DNA of 64,000 bases from Myxococcus fulvus (GCF_900111765.1 NZ_FOIB01000001.1:930001-994000); one strand, 5' to 3'. Shown: positions 42,238 to 54,565, numbered from the stretch's first letter. A program made the numbers and translations. Notes: generated by a model not told the origin, from the letters alone.

Positions 42238-45200
42238 TCAGGGCCGAGGGGTGGCGCACACGCGCAGGCCGGTGAGGGCCTCACGTTGGGTGGGCTCGAC
42301 GCGGTCCCGGTTGGCGGAGTGGGCGGTGAGGTCGCTCTGGTACCAGCTGCCGCCCTGGGCGGAGGGCTTGGCGGGGTCCACGCTGGAGCGGGTCCATTCC
42401 CAGACGTTGCCGGCGAGGTCGTCCACACCGAAGGGGCTGCGGGAGCCGGGGTGGCTGCCCACTTCGTCGGGGCCGAAGCCCCAGGGCTCGCGGCCGTAGG
42501 TGACGTCGTGGTTGGCGTCGTCGGGGGAGAGCCAGTCGCCGGAGGGGTAGCGGCGGCCGTCGGCGCCTCGGGCGGCGCGCTCCCATTCGTGCTCGGTGCA
42601 GACGCGGGCGCCGGGGACGCGGCCGGTGTGGTCCAGCCATGCGACATATGCGAGGGCGTCCTCGAAGGAGATGGCGGACACGGGGAAGCGCAGCCAGTCC
42701 TGCTCGGCGCGGCGGGTGCGCTTGCCGTAGCGGAGGGGCTCGCCGTCGAGGACGCTGTAGCTGGCGGAGGCGGGGCGCAGGTTGAGGCGCCAGCGGCCAT
42801 CGGGTTCGCGGGCGAGGTCCACCACGGTGAGCCGGCGTCGGGAGCCCGGCATGCGCGCGGCGCGCTCCTCGGGGGAGAGCGTCTCCAGGAAGGCGATGTA
42901 GTCGCCGAAGGTCACCTCGTGACGGGCGATGAGGTACGCGCCGGTCTCGACTTCGTGGAGGGGCGGGGCGAAGAAGAAGGCGCGGCGCAGGTACTCGCTC
43001 TCGGAGGCGCCTTGCAGGAAGCGGCCGGGCGGGATGTAGACGAAGCCCTCGGGGACCTGGGTGGCCTCGGGCAGGGTGAGCTCCTGGGAGAAGGATTCAC
43101 CCGGGCGCAGGAGGACGGGGACTCGCACGGGGACGCGGCCCGGTGCTTCGATGAGGAGCAGGTGCGAGCCCGCGGGGAGTGAGAGGTCTCGCAGCGGTGT
43201 CTGACCGAGGAACGGGGTGGCGGGCTGATTCAGCGGTGCGCCCACGGGGCCAGACCGCGCGGTGATGTTCGTGTCGTTCGCGGAGTGCTGCGCCTGATGC
43301 GGGCTCTCCGTGCTCGGTGTCGAGGCAGGAGGCGCGAGGTTCGCATTGTCTGCCGTTGGCCGCGTGCCGACTGGAGCAATGTTCGTCTCGCTCGCGGAAG
43401 CCTGTGCCTGTCGCTCCGCACTCGGTGTCGATGTGGAGCCAGCGCGTGCATCCAGCAAGGTCACCCGTGCGCCTGGAGGAGACGTGGTGAGGGAGATTCG
43501 CGCGGGCGCATCGAGCCGCCGCTGTCGCTGTCCTCCGGTGTCATAGGCGGCGAGCCGTGCGAGGAGCTGTGCGCGCACCTCGGGTTGTCGCTGACGGTCC
43601 GCGCGCTCCACGCGCTCCGCGAGCAGGTCCGCGAGCAGCTCGTTCAACCGGGTGCTTCCCGGGTCCAGGCCCCACGCCGTCTCGAGCGAGGCCTGGGCTC
43701 GGAGGCTGAGCGTCTCCACCGCCTGCTCTTCCTCCTGGACCTGTGTCCACAACGTTTCAGCGGCCTCGCGATTCTGGGGGCCCGGCGTGTCGAACAGGGT
43801 GAAGGCGTCCTGTCTCATCTGCTGGGCTCGCGCATCCTTCGCGCGCGCTTCGTCGTGATGTCGCCTGGCATCGTTCAGGTGTTGCGAGATGCGTGAGTCG
43901 AGCTGCGCGCGGGACTGCACCCGGGTGACGGCCACCACCGCCAGCAGCGCGAGCGGCGCGGCGATGGCCACCGCCCAGCGCGCGACGCGGCGGTGGCGCA
44001 CCACTTGCCTGGAGCGTGCGAGGAAGTCCTGCTGGAGGAGCGCTCCGGGGAGGACGTTCGCGGCATCGGCCTCGGAGAGCTGTCGCTCCGCGTAGAGCAA
44101 CTCCGAGGGCCGCCCCAGTCGCTCCCACTCCGCCGCCGCGCGCGCGAGCCGGTGGCGGATGGCGCGATGCTGCTCGTCCTGTCCCAGCCATCCGCGCAGC
44201 GTGTCCCAGTGGGTCAGCAGGCTCTCGTGCGCGAGCGTATACACGCCCTCGCCGCTCTCCGCCTCGCTCGCCGTGAGCAGTCGACCGCGCACGAGCCCGT
44301 CCAGCACCGCGCGACCGGTGTCATCATCAGGCCCGCGCAGCAGCTCGTCACGGGTGCGGCGCAGCCGGGTCCCCTCGGAGGTGACCAGCTCGAGGAGCAG
44401 CTCTCGCGCCCGAGGTCGTTGCTCGGACCTCAGTCGGTCCACCACCGCGTCCGCGTGCCGGGCCAGCGCGCCCTCCACGCCACCGAGCGCGGTCAGCGCC
44501 GCCATCGGGATGACGCCGCGCGAGACGTCGCGTGCCTCCCAGAGGGCCTCCAGGACGAACTGCAATGACGGCAGTCCGCCCTCCGCGCGCGTGGCGGAGG
44601 TGACGAGCGCATCGACCAGCTCGGTGGACTCGAAGGCCACGCCGAGCGCCCGGGCGGGCCCTTCGACGGCGTCGCGCAGTCCGCGCTCCGTCAGTGCGCG
44701 CACGAGGTAGAGCGCGCGAGGCAGCTCGTCGCCCAGTCCCGGCAGGGCCACCAGTCGGGTGAGGCAGTCACTCCGCGCGGTGGCGAGCACCCGGATGCGA
44801 GGCACCCGGTGCAGCGCGAGCGCCAGCTCCTCGGCGAGTCGGGTGGCCTGCGTCAGCTCGGAGAAGGTGACGAGCTCCTCGAGTTGGTCGATGAACAGGA
44901 GCACCGGATGGGAGCTCCTGCGACGTCCACGCAGCGCGCGAGCCAGGGCCCCAGGTTCCTCGTCGGCCACCTGTGACAGCAGCGCATCCGGGCTCTCGTC
45001 GAGGATGGGCGCGAGCGCCGCCGCCAGTGACTCCAAGGGGCGCCGTCCGGGTGTCCACGAGACGATGTCCCACGACGTGTCACTCTCGGGCCCGGTGAGC
45101 GCGGGAAGAACGCCCGCGCGACACAGTGAGGACTTGCCGACGCCGGAGTCACCCGCGAGCAATACGAAGCGCTCGCCACGCAGGCGGTCCATCACCTCGC

Positions 45201-46631
45201 GCAGCTCCGCTTCGCGACCGAAGAAGACCGCGCGGTGCTCGGCCTCGAAGGCGCGCAGTCCGCGATAGGGATTGCCGGAGGGCAGGGGCGTCGCCTGCAC
45301 GGAGAGGGACAGGGCCTCGAGTGCCTCCCGGAGCGCATCGCCGGAATCGAAGCGCTGGTCTGCTTCGAGCGCGAGACACCGGTCCACGACGGAGGCAAAA
45401 CCCGCCGGCAGGTCGAGCCGTTGTCCCTCGAGCAGTGGTGGGCGCTGTGCTGTCACGGCGCGGCCCAGCTCCGCGAGGGGCACGTGTTGGTGGGGTGCGC
45501 TGCCCGTACACAGCTCGTGCAGCATGACGCCCATCGCGTAGATGTCGGTGGCGCGACTGGCGGGCTCGCCGCGCCAGAGCTCGGGCGCGAGATAGAGCGG
45601 CGTACCGGGCACGGTGAGCTGCGGCGCGCGATGCGCGGGAGCGACACCGTCCCGGGCTCCTCCAGGCGCCGAGTCGTCACCGGGGCTCTCTGCGTGTGCT
45701 GGCGCGCCGATGCCCGGAGTCATCATGCGACGCGGTGACCCAGGGACTCGCTCGCCGATGCCTGGCGCAACGCCGAGCGCCGCTGGCGGATGCTCGAACT
45801 CTCCGTGTCCTGGCGATGCCTCGCGAGCCGAGGGGCGAACAGACCCTGCCGGCGCGTCGAGTCCCACAGTCATCGACGGTTGTGCTGGCGTGCCGAGGTC
45901 CTGCGTCTTTCCAGGAACCCGCGTCTCCATCACCGACGCCGGTACGCCCTCATGAGGCACCGCCGGAGCCATCGGCCGTGTCTCCACCTCCGGCTTGCGC
46001 GCAGCGCGGTCCGATTCGAGGTGGCGGCGCTCGTCCCGTGTCGACTCGACGCGCGGGCCCTGCTCGGAACCTGTTCCCCGGTCCGTATCCGGCGTCGCGC
46101 GCGGCCCCTCCTGCGCCACGCTGTGCGAACGCCTGTCCCCCGACCACGCCTCCGCCAGCCCGAAGTCGAGCAGCTTCACCTCACCGTCCTCGGAGAGGAT
46201 GGCGTTGGCGGGCTTGAGGTCCCGATGCAGGACGCCTCGGCGATGCGCGGCCGCGAGCCCCCGCGCCAGTCCGATGGCGAGCCCCAGCAGCCGTCTGCCC
46301 TCGACCGGCAGACTCAGCGTGTCCAGCGTCTCGCCCCGGATGAGCTCGGACACGAGATAGGGCTGTCCACGCACCTCACCCACGCGGTGGATGGCCACCA
46401 CGTTGGGATGCTGCAGTCGCGCAACCGCCCGGGCCTCCTGGAAGAAGCGCGCCCGAGCCCCCGCGTCCGGCAACCGTCCCGCCGGCGTCGCGATGAACTT
46501 CACCGCCACCAGCCGGTCCAGCAGCGTGTCGCGCGCCAGGAACACCTGTCCCATCGCCCCGCGTCCGAGCGGCCGGAGCACCTGGTACTCCTCGAACTCG
46601 CGGGGCGGCTCCAGCAGCCCGGGCGGAGTGC

Positions 46632-46635
<4 letters not shown>
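42238..46635 (-). CDS. Ser/Thr kinase-STAND NTPase-SUMF1 fusion protein
   Basis: 1465 residues. Kinase: [25 protein letters not shown] (137-144), LLDFGLAE (DFG 157-159), GTPLYLAPE (ending near 352). About 165 residues more than usual lie between DFG and APE, so the activation loop holds a long Pro/Glu/Arg-rich insert. A STAND-type ATPase follows: [13 protein letters not shown], Walker A GDSGVGKS (495-502), Walker [14 protein letters not shown] helix lies near 880-905 ([17 protein letters not shown]), then a PEGA-like domain ([15 protein letters not shown]) and a C-terminal formylglycine-enzyme/SUMF1 domain ([13 protein letters not shown] to [17 protein letters not shown]). Kinase and ATPase should be cytoplasmic and SUMF1 periplasmic. 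It starts in ATGA overlap with the sigma-54 activator, a likely substrate. Confidence 0.9.
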
Positions 46636-48544
<1,909 letters not shown>

Positions 48545-48548
<4 letters not shown>

Positions 48549-49210
48549 CGGCGCAGCGTCATGGGCAGGCGCTCACCGGCGCGCGACAGGTAGACGCGCG
48601 ACGTCACGCGGCCCCCCTCGTTGTGCGGGCGGACCACCGTCTGTCCGCGCAGGCCCGGTACGCGCGAGAGCGAGATGAGCAGCTCCGCCTGGGCATCGTT
48701 GCCCTCGTGCTCCACCTCCAGGGTGCACAGGTGGGTGCGGCACTCCACCCGGGTGAGCCGCGAGCCCGCGAAGTCCTTCCCCCGGAAGGACTCCGTGACG
48801 AGCGACTCGGTGCTCCCCGCCCACGCCGTGTCCCGAGGCTCCGTGTTCATCGCCACCTCCAGCTCCGCCTCCAGCTCCAACACCCGCTCCTGGCGCCGCT
48901 GCTCATGCACCACCATCGCCGCCTCCCGCGAGGGCGCGGAGTCCTCCTCCACCGGGACGTCCTCGCGCGCCTGGGGTGCGACTGGCGACGGCGGCTGCTC
49001 CAGGCGCCCCTGTCGTTGACGCAAGGCCTCCAGCTCCGCGCGCAGCGCGCGCACCTCCCGCTCCAGGTCCGCTGGGGTGTTGGCGGAAGCCCGGGCGGCC
49101 TCCACGGGAGCGGCGCCTCCCCCAGGCGCATCCCCCCTCGAGCTCCAGACTCCCGCGGTGAGCACGACGGCTCCCGCCAACCCCATCACTCCCCAGCGGA
49201 CCTTGGACAT
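48545..49210 (-). CDS. Hypothetical membrane-anchored coiled-coil protein
   Basis: 221 residues; ATG at 49210 after GGAG. One N-terminal TM helix ([16 protein letters not shown]), then a coiled coil ([20 protein letters not shown]) and a second helical stretch ([20 protein letters not shown]). The C-terminal domain has a Cys pair in [20 protein letters not shown] and ends [15 protein letters not shown]. It is anchored in the inner membrane with a periplasmic domain by the usual topology rules. The family is not recognised. As part of the kinase/activator operon it could serve as a sensor or accessory to the kinase. Confidence 0.7.
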
Positions 49211-49215
49211 GGCGG

Positions 49216-49707
49216 CTACTCCGAGATGTAGAAGCTGGAGAGTGCGGACTGGAAGCCGGAGTAGGGGCCCGGCAGCTCACAGCGCAGCGCGATGAAGCCG
49301 CTCACGGACGCGAACGTCGTCGGCACGCTCAGGCTGATGGTCTTCGGGTTCGCGGTGTCGGCGCCCGACGTGCACCCCGTGTCGGAGGCGAGCGCGGTGC
49401 CGTCGGACTCCGTCACCGTGGCGGTGCAGCACACGTTCTCGGTGAGGTGTGGATCCCTGGCGGTGACGAGGAAGGACACCGTCTCGTTGAAGCCGGGGAT
49501 GGTGACGTTGCGCTGCACCGGGCACACCACCTCGAGGGCGGCGCCCGTCTGGTTGATGAGCCGGCCGCTGCGGAACATGCTGGGCGCGCTGAAGCCCGAC
49601 ACGGAGGTGCACAGCGAGCCCGCGTAGGTCGCCGGACCCGCGAACGTCGGCATCGCACCGAGCACCGCGAGCGCGGCCACGGACTGCTTGAACAGGTTCT
49701 TCGTCAT
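49216..49707 (-). CDS. Small secreted protein of unknown function
   Basis: 163 residues from the ATG at 49707; the longer frame upstream is ruled out because the sigma-54 promoter lies inside it. Signal peptide: NLFKQSVAALAVLGAMPTFA. The mature protein (about 140 residues) is beta-rich with five Cys residues (SLCTSVSG, LEVVCPVQRN, ENVCCTATV, TGCTSGAD, ALRCELPG makes a sixth), probably paired in disulfides. No family recognised. It is the first gene of the sigma-54-controlled signalling operon and is separated from the next gene by 5 bases. Confidence 0.75.
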   Translation of the reverse strand: MTKNLFKQSVAALAVLGAMPTFAGPATYAGSLCTSVSGFSAPSMFRSGRLINQTGAALEVVCPVQRNVTIPGFNETVSFLVTARDPHLTENVCCTATVTESDGTALASDTGCTSGADTANPKTISLSVPTTFASVSGFIALRCELPGPYSGFQSALSSFYISE

Positions 49708-49788
49708 GGAGGTCTTCCTCGTCGCGCGCGTCCCCCGCGAGCTGTCGCGTGATGCGAAACCTGGGGTGACGTGCTGACCGGGAGGAAG

Positions 49789-49804
49789 AGCAACGCGAGT
49801 GCCA
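49789..49804 (-). promoter_or_regulatory. Sigma-54 (-24/-12) promoter of the signalling operon
   Basis: The minus strand reads TGGCACTCGCGTTGCT, which fits the consensus TGGCAC-N5-TTGCW with the required 10-base GG-GC spacing. It lies 82 bases upstream of the ATG at 49707 and 32-115 bases downstream of the three dyads. Confidence 0.8.
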
Positions 49805-49835
49805 GGAAGGCGCGGCCCGGAGCGGCCCTGTGAGC

Positions 49836-49904
49836 ACGGCAAGTCTTGCCGTCCTTCGCGCGCGTCGGGCGGCAAGCCTTGCCGGGGCCGGCGAAGTTTG
49901 CCGG
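49836..49904. promoter_or_regulatory. Three-dyad enhancer cluster (GGCAAG-N-CTTGCC), copy 2
   Basis: Dyads are ACGGCAAG-T-CTTGCCGT (49836-49852, perfect 8-1-8), CGGCAAG-C-CTTGCCG (49870-49884, perfect 7-1-7) and CGGCGAA-G-TTTGCCG (49889-49903, one mismatch). Centres are 49844, 49877 and 49896. The last two with their spacer closely match the cluster at 42194-42230. The cluster lies about 65-120 bases upstream of the predicted start from the sigma-54 promoter. The separate hairpin at 49914-49948 already serves as terminator for the preceding gene, so a terminator role for these dyads is unlikely. Confidence 0.7.
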
Positions 49905-49913
49905 TGGAAACGA

Positions 49914-49948
49914 CGAAGCCCCGGCCAGGTGCTGGCGCCGGGGCTTCG
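49914..49948 (-). terminator. Strong hairpin after the ChaN-like lipoprotein gene
   Basis: A perfect 12-bp stem (CGAAGCCCCGGC at 49914-49925 with GCCGGGGCTTCG at 49937-49948) with an 11-base loop lies 22 bases beyond the stop at 49970. On the minus strand it is followed within 3 bases by a short TTT run. Confidence 0.75.
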
Positions 49949-49969
49949 GGACTCACGACGCGAGTGGGG

Positions 49970-51502
49970 CTACTTGCGCGCGGGCGCGCTGTGCGCGACG
50001 TGGCTCTGCGACTGGAGCGCCGGGGGCGAGGCGTTCAGCGTGCCCAGGTACAGCCGCCCGTGGAAGCCATCCGCGCGAGCCTCGCTGGCGAGCGCCACGC
50101 CGGGGCGCTGCTTGGAGGACTGCCGCGCCTGGAGCGTGGGGCTGATGCCGAAGACGTTGCACTCCACGTCGTCCCAGACGCTGTAGCGACAGGCGAACTG
50201 GGTGCCGCGCTGGAAGCCCACGTCCAGCGCGCGCACGGAGGGCAGCGCCTTCGCCACGCGAGCACCCATGGGCTCCAGGTCGCCGTCCCAGTCCACCTTG
50301 GTGGTGCGCGCGTGCACGCTGCCGGTGAGCACCAGCGTCCACGCCTGGGCGCGCTGGGACTGGAAGGAGAGGAGGTTGGCGGCGAGCTGCGCCTCGCGCT
50401 CGTTGCCCTGCGCCTTGTCCGCGTCGATGGCGGCCAGCGCCACGTCCTTGCCGGAGGCGCGCAGGCGGCGGGCCTGCTCCACGAGCCACAGCATGGCGCG
50501 GCTGCTGCGCCCGTCCTGGTGCGCGCGGCGCCAGAAGGCGCTCTCCCGGAGCAGCTCCTGCGCGTCCTGCGACGTGCCCTCGCTGGCGAGGTAGCGCGTC
50601 AGGAGCGGCTGCTCGGAGGCGGGCACCGACAGGGCCAGCGTCACCGGCAGCCCCTGGGCGGTGGCCTCGCACAGCATGCGCAGCGCCGCGGAGGGCAGCT
50701 CCTGGGTGCCCAGCGGGTCCGCCATCAGCACCACCCCGCCGGCCGACAAGAGCGACGCGGCGCCCTCCACCGGCTCGCCGCAGTCAGGGGCGGCGGCGGA
50801 CGCGTCGCCGGCCTCGCCCCAGCCCTCCATCATCACCGAGCGCATGGACACCGGCGCGTTGCCGCCCACCAGCTCCAGCGCGGGCACCATCTCCATCCGG
50901 GCCAGCAGCGTCTGCTCGACGTCCAAATCCCGGTAGCCGCGCACGTAGCGGAAGCGCTCCAGGCCGGGCGCGTTGGGGAAGGGGTTGCGCATGGCGATGG
51001 TGCGCAGGGCGTTGTGCCGCGCGGGAGGCGCGCTCAGGTGGGCCTCGGACCTGGCGTCGAACGCGTGCTCGGTCTCCTCGAGCGACAGCTGGCTGTCGCG
51101 GCTCGTCATGTCGCCAATCTGCTTGGGCGTCTCCTCGATGAGGTTCTCCATCTCGGAGTAGCTGAGGCGGAATACCCGGATGAGCGTCTGACGGGGCCCC
51201 AGCCGCTCGCCCTTGACGTAGTAGCGCTCGTGGTTGCGCAGGCCGTTGCGATTCTTTCCGGGCTCGTGCGCGGAGGAGAACAGCTCCAGGCCGCCCTCCT
51301 TCTCCATCACGTCGTAGCGCTGCTCCTCGAGCACGCGCCGCGCCATCATCATCGCGTCCTCGGGGGGCGCCAGGTACACGGTCTCGTGCGTGGGCGTCTC
51401 GTACTCCCCCGTCTCGGGGTTCAACTGGGTGTCGAGCCCCCGGGTGAGGGTGGCACACCCCGCACACCCCAGGACGCCCATCAGCAAGCCGATTCGACGC
51501 AT
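49970..51502 (-). CDS. Lipoprotein with ChaN/heme-uptake-like domain
   Basis: 510 residues from the ATG at 51502 (MRRIGLLMGVLGCAGC), which follows GGAGGAAG; the frame to 51529 is not needed. Lipobox near residue 12-15 (VLGCAGC). Residues about 45-200 form an alpha/beta domain (ETVYLAPPEDAMMMARRVLE, GPRQTLIRVFRLSYSEMENL). The C-terminal half resembles ChaN/Tiki-type heme-binding or EreA-like proteins (VPASEQPLLTRYLASEG, SAFWRRAHQDGRSSRAMLWL, VALAAIDADKAQGNEREAQLA). It should be attached to the periplasmic side of a membrane. Binding of heme or metal is inferred from the family likeness only. Confidence 0.68.
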   Translation of the reverse strand: MRRIGLLMGVLGCAGCATLTRGLDTQLNPETGEYETPTHETVYLAPPEDAMMMARRVLEEQRYDVMEKEGGLELFSSAHEPGKNRNGLRNHERYYVKGERLGPRQTLIRVFRLSYSEMENLIEETPKQIGDMTSRDSQLSLEETEHAFDARSEAHLSAPPARHNALRTIAMRNPFPNAPGLERFRYVRGYRDLDVEQTLLARMEMVPALELVGGNAPVSMRSVMMEGWGEAGDASAAAPDCGEPVEGAASLLSAGGVVLMADPLGTQELPSAALRMLCEATAQGLPVTLALSVPASEQPLLTRYLASEGTSQDAQELLRESAFWRRAHQDGRSSRAMLWLVEQARRLRASGKDVALAAIDADKAQGNEREAQLAANLLSFQSQRAQAWTLVLTGSVHARTTKVDWDGDLEPMGARVAKALPSVRALDVGFQRGTQFACRYSVWDDVECNVFGISPTLQARQSSKQRPGVALASEARADGFHGRLYLGTLNASPPALQSQSHVAHSAPARK

Positions 51503-51796
51503 CACTTCCTCCGTGCAGCCCAGGCGCATCCGGGCCGCGGTGTCTCAAGCTGGAACCGCGGCGGGAACGACGGGTACACGGGGAGTATATCGCGGGGGGA
51601 GTCACCTCCCCAGCCGGTGGGGACGGGCCGTGCGGTGGGGGACACGCGCCCGCTCGGAGGGCGCTGTTCCTGTGCACCCGTCGACGGGGACGAACCGGAG
51701 CCCGCCGCTCTCACGCATCCAGAGCGAGCGTTCGGAGGGCCCTCCTTGACGCGGTGGGTTGGTGTCGGGCGCCCGGCTGTAGTGAACTTCTCCGCC

Positions 51797-53086
51797 GTGC
51801 CTGCCTCTCCCGCTGTCTCCTCCGTGGCGCAGGAACGGACCGTCGGTCCGCTCCAGCTGCTTGCCTTGGGTGTCAACGGCATCGTCGGCGTGGGCATCTT
51901 CTTCGCGCCCGCGGAGGTGGCCGCGCGCACGCCGGGCCTGGGCGCGGTGCTCGCGTTCGCGGTGACGGGCCTGGCGCTGGTGCCGGTGGCGCTGGCGTTC
52001 GCGGTGCTGGGCCGGCGCTTCGACGCGGATGGCGGGCCCGTCGTCTTCGCGCGCGCGGCCTTCGGTGAGCGGGTGGCCTTCCTGGTGGGCTGGGTGGCCT
52101 ACGTCAGCGCGTTCCTGAGCACGTCCGCGGTGGTGGCGGGGCTGTCGCAGGCGGTGGCGCCGTCGCTGGGGCTCACGGGCGCGTGGGGGCAGCGGGTGCT
52201 GGCCTCGGTGCTCGTCACGGTGCTGGGGGCGATTGTCGCCTCGGGCATCCGCGTGTCGGCGAGGGCGTGGACCGCGCTCACGGTGCTCAAGCTGTTGCCG
52301 CTCGGGGCGCTGCTCGTCGCCTTCGCGGCGGTGGCGTTGTCGGGGCCGCTGCCCGTCGCGGCGAGCCCCGTGGCGTGGACGGCGGGGGCGTGGCTGCCCG
52401 CGGGGCTGACGGTGATGTTCGCGTACCAGGGCTTCGAAATCGTGCCGGTGATTGCCGGGCAGGTGCGCTCGTCGGAGAAGAGCGTGCCGTGGGCCACGGT
52501 GGGCTCGCTCCTGGGCGCGGTGCTCCTCTACGTGGGCCTGGTGTGGGCGTGCGTGACGGCGCTGCCGGAGCTGGCGTCGTCGAGCGCGCCCCTGGCCTCG
52601 GCGGCGGGTGTGTGGGGAGGAGCGGGGCTGTCGCGCGTGGTGGCGATGGGCACCAGCGTGTCCGCGCTGGGCATCTGCGTGGGGATGATGGTGACGACGC
52701 CGCGCTACCTGTCCGCGCTCGCGTCGGGGGACAGGACGCTCTTGGGATTGGAGCGCATGTCACCCAAGGGCGTGCCCGTGCGGGCGCTGGGGGTGACGTG
52801 GGCGGTGGTGCTGGTGTTCGTGAACCTGGGGAACCTGTCGGAGCTCTTCGCGCTCTCCAGCATCGCCGTGCTGATGCAGTACGGCGTCACGGCGGCGGCG
52901 CTGGCGTGGCTCTCCTTCAAGCGGGAGCGGAGGCTGACGCCGTGGCATGCGGTGCTGGCGGTGCCCACGCTTTCGCTCGGCCTGACGCTGGTGGCGTTCG
53001 GCGCGAGCCTGCGGGAGGCCGCCACCACCGGTGTGGCGGTGGTGGCGGGCCTGGTGCTGCGGGGCCTGTCCCGGCCGAGGGCCTAG
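51797..53086 (+). CDS. APC-family amino acid permease
   Basis: 429 residues from a GTG at 51797; another GTG at 51782 is in frame and neither has a clear ribosome site, so the start is uncertain. About 12 TM helices. The APC signature is at the front: VGPLQLLALGVNGIVGVGIF with APAEVAARTPG, then PVVFARAAFGERVAFLVGWV and YQGFEIVPVIAGQVRSSEKS, which match the TM6 unwound region and loop of APC transporters. It would import an amino acid or related amine by cation coupling in the inner membrane. Its TAG stop and the TAG stop of the convergent glnA share the bases CTAG (53083-53086). The next gene is glutamine synthetase, so a nitrogen link is plausible. Confidence 0.87.
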   Translation: MPASPAVSSVAQERTVGPLQLLALGVNGIVGVGIFFAPAEVAARTPGLGAVLAFAVTGLALVPVALAFAVLGRRFDADGGPVVFARAAFGERVAFLVGWVAYVSAFLSTSAVVAGLSQAVAPSLGLTGAWGQRVLASVLVTVLGAIVASGIRVSARAWTALTVLKLLPLGALLVAFAAVALSGPLPVAASPVAWTAGAWLPAGLTVMFAYQGFEIVPVIAGQVRSSEKSVPWATVGSLLGAVLLYVGLVWACVTALPELASSSAPLASAAGVWGGAGLSRVVAMGTSVSALGICVGMMVTTPRYLSALASGDRTLLGLERMSPKGVPVRALGVTWAVVLVFVNLGNLSELFALSSIAVLMQYGVTAAALAWLSFKRERRLTPWHAVLAVPTLSLGLTLVAFGASLREAATTGVAVVAGLVLRGLSRPRA

Positions 53087-54522
53087 AACTGGCTCCAGAG
53101 GTACTGGTTGGTGATTTCGTGGTGGAACTGGATTTCGGACGTCTTCACGCGCGTGCCCAGCTGCTTGGGGCAACGCTCGGCGGAGGCCGTCTTGAGCTCC
53201 GCGAACTTGCTCTGCACGTTCTCGCCCAGGATGTTGGCGACGAACGAGCTGCCCTTGAAGAGGCGCACGGCGTCGAAGATGTTGTCGGGCAGGAAGCGGG
53301 TGCGGCTGCGCTTGGACTCGGCGTCCTCCTGCGGCTGCGGGCCCTCCAGGCCGGTGCGCAGCAGGGTGTAGAGCACCAGGTAGGGGTTGGCGTCCGGGGC
53401 CACGGAGCGGCACTCGACGCGGGCCGAGCGCTCGTTGCCGTAGGGGATGCGCACCATGGCGCCGCGGTTGTTGGCGCTGGCCTTGATCTGATTCGGCGCC
53501 TCGTAGTGCGGGTCCAGGCGGCGGTACGCGTTGACGCTGGAGTTGAGGACCAGGCAGATGTCGTTGGCGTTGGTGAGCAGCCGGTCGATGAAGTCCCAGC
53601 CCATCTGGCTCAGGTTGTCCTGGCCGGCCTTGTCGTAGAACAGGTTCTTGTTGTTCTTCGACAGCGACATGTTCATGTGCATGCCGTTGCCGTTGACGCC
53701 CGTCACCGGCTTCGGGAGGAAGCTGGCGGTGGTGTCCATCTGGGCCGCGACCTGGCGGCAGAGCAGCTTGTAGAGCTGGATCTGGTCCGCGGAGACCAGG
53801 GCCTCGCTGTACGTGAAGTTCATCTCGAACTGGCTGGGGGCCACCTCGGGGTGGTCCTTCTCGTTCTGGAAGCCCATGGCGCGCTGGGCCTCGGCGGCCT
53901 TGTCGATGAAGGCGCGCAGCGGATCTCCAGGCAGCGAGTGGTAGTAGCCGCCGGTGGAGATGAAGTCGAACTTGCCCGTCTCGTGGTAGTGGCGCTCGGC
54001 GTCGCGGCCCTTGAAGAGGAAGCCTTCGACCTCGGGCGCGGCGTGGAAGACGGTGCCGTCCTTCTGGTAGAGCGACTCGGTGATGCGCTTGAGCTGGCCG
54101 CGCATGTCGGCGTGGTAGGGCGAGCCGTCGCGCTCGAGGACTTCGCTGAACACCAGCACCTTGCCGGGCCCGAAGATGTCCGAGGGCAGCCAGTAGAACG
54201 AGCCCCAGTCGATGTTGAGGCGCAGGTCGCTCTCCGCCTGCTGGGAGAAGCCGCGGATGGAGGAGCCGTCGAAGGTGAGGTTGTCGGCGCTCTTGAGGAG
54301 GAACTTCTTGTCGTAGTCCAGCATGTGCAGCCGACCCTCGAGGTCGGTGAAGCACACGGTGACGGCCTTCAGGTTGCGCTCGTCGGTGAGGTACTTGATG
54401 CGCTCCTCGCGGACCTTGTCGGCCGACACGTGCTGGAGGCGCTGCTCCTTCACCTTGAGGTTGCGCTCTTCCAGCTCGTCGTAGGGAATCTCCAGGAACG
54501 TCCGCAGCCCCTTCGTGTCCAT
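53083..54522 (-). CDS. glnA: Glutamine synthetase (GlnA-type)
   Basis: 479 residues, usual for GSI. Signatures: beta-grasp N-domain (KAVTVCFTDLEGRLHMLDYD), the DGSSIRGFSQQAESD motif, the metal-binding APEVEGFLF and ENDHPEV-like KDHPEVAPSQFEMNF, GNGMHMNMSL with the ATP/His site, NRGAMVRIPYGNERSARVE, and the catalytic Arg region RVECRSVAPDANPYL. It makes glutamine from glutamate, ammonia and ATP in the cytoplasm. The Tyr-adenylylation site NLYDLPPEE of enterobacterial GSI-beta is not evident. The 5' region is AT-rich with a palindrome at 54548-54565. Confidence 0.92.
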   Translation of the reverse strand: MDTKGLRTFLEIPYDELEERNLKVKEQRLQHVSADKVREERIKYLTDERNLKAVTVCFTDLEGRLHMLDYDKKFLLKSADNLTFDGSSIRGFSQQAESDLRLNIDWGSFYWLPSDIFGPGKVLVFSEVLERDGSPYHADMRGQLKRITESLYQKDGTVFHAAPEVEGFLFKGRDAERHYHETGKFDFISTGGYYHSLPGDPLRAFIDKAAEAQRAMGFQNEKDHPEVAPSQFEMNFTYSEALVSADQIQLYKLLCRQVAAQMDTTASFLPKPVTGVNGNGMHMNMSLSKNNKNLFYDKAGQDNLSQMGWDFIDRLLTNANDICLVLNSSVNAYRRLDPHYEAPNQIKASANNRGAMVRIPYGNERSARVECRSVAPDANPYLVLYTLLRTGLEGPQPQEDAESKRSRTRFLPDNIFDAVRLFKGSSFVANILGENVQSKFAELKTASAERCPKQLGTRVKTSEIQFHHEITNQYLWSQF

Positions 54523-54547
54523 GCTTGCCGTGCCTCCAGGCCGGTCG

Positions 54548-54565
54548 TCACCGCCGTGGCGGTGA
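54548..54565. promoter_or_regulatory. Palindrome in the glnA leader
   Basis: TCACCGCC-GT-GGCGGTGA is a perfect 8-bp inverted repeat with a 2-base centre, 26 bases upstream of the glnA ATG. It could be an operator or a leader hairpin. The segment beyond (54580-54660) is unusually AT-rich for this genome, as expected for a promoter, but no single -35/-10 pair stands out. Confidence 0.45.

Noticed and set aside
49799..51796. Long plus-strand extension in front of the permease (frame open from 49799)
   Set aside because: It lies opposite the ChaN-like lipoprotein gene and the enhancer dyads. Permease homology begins only after 51797.
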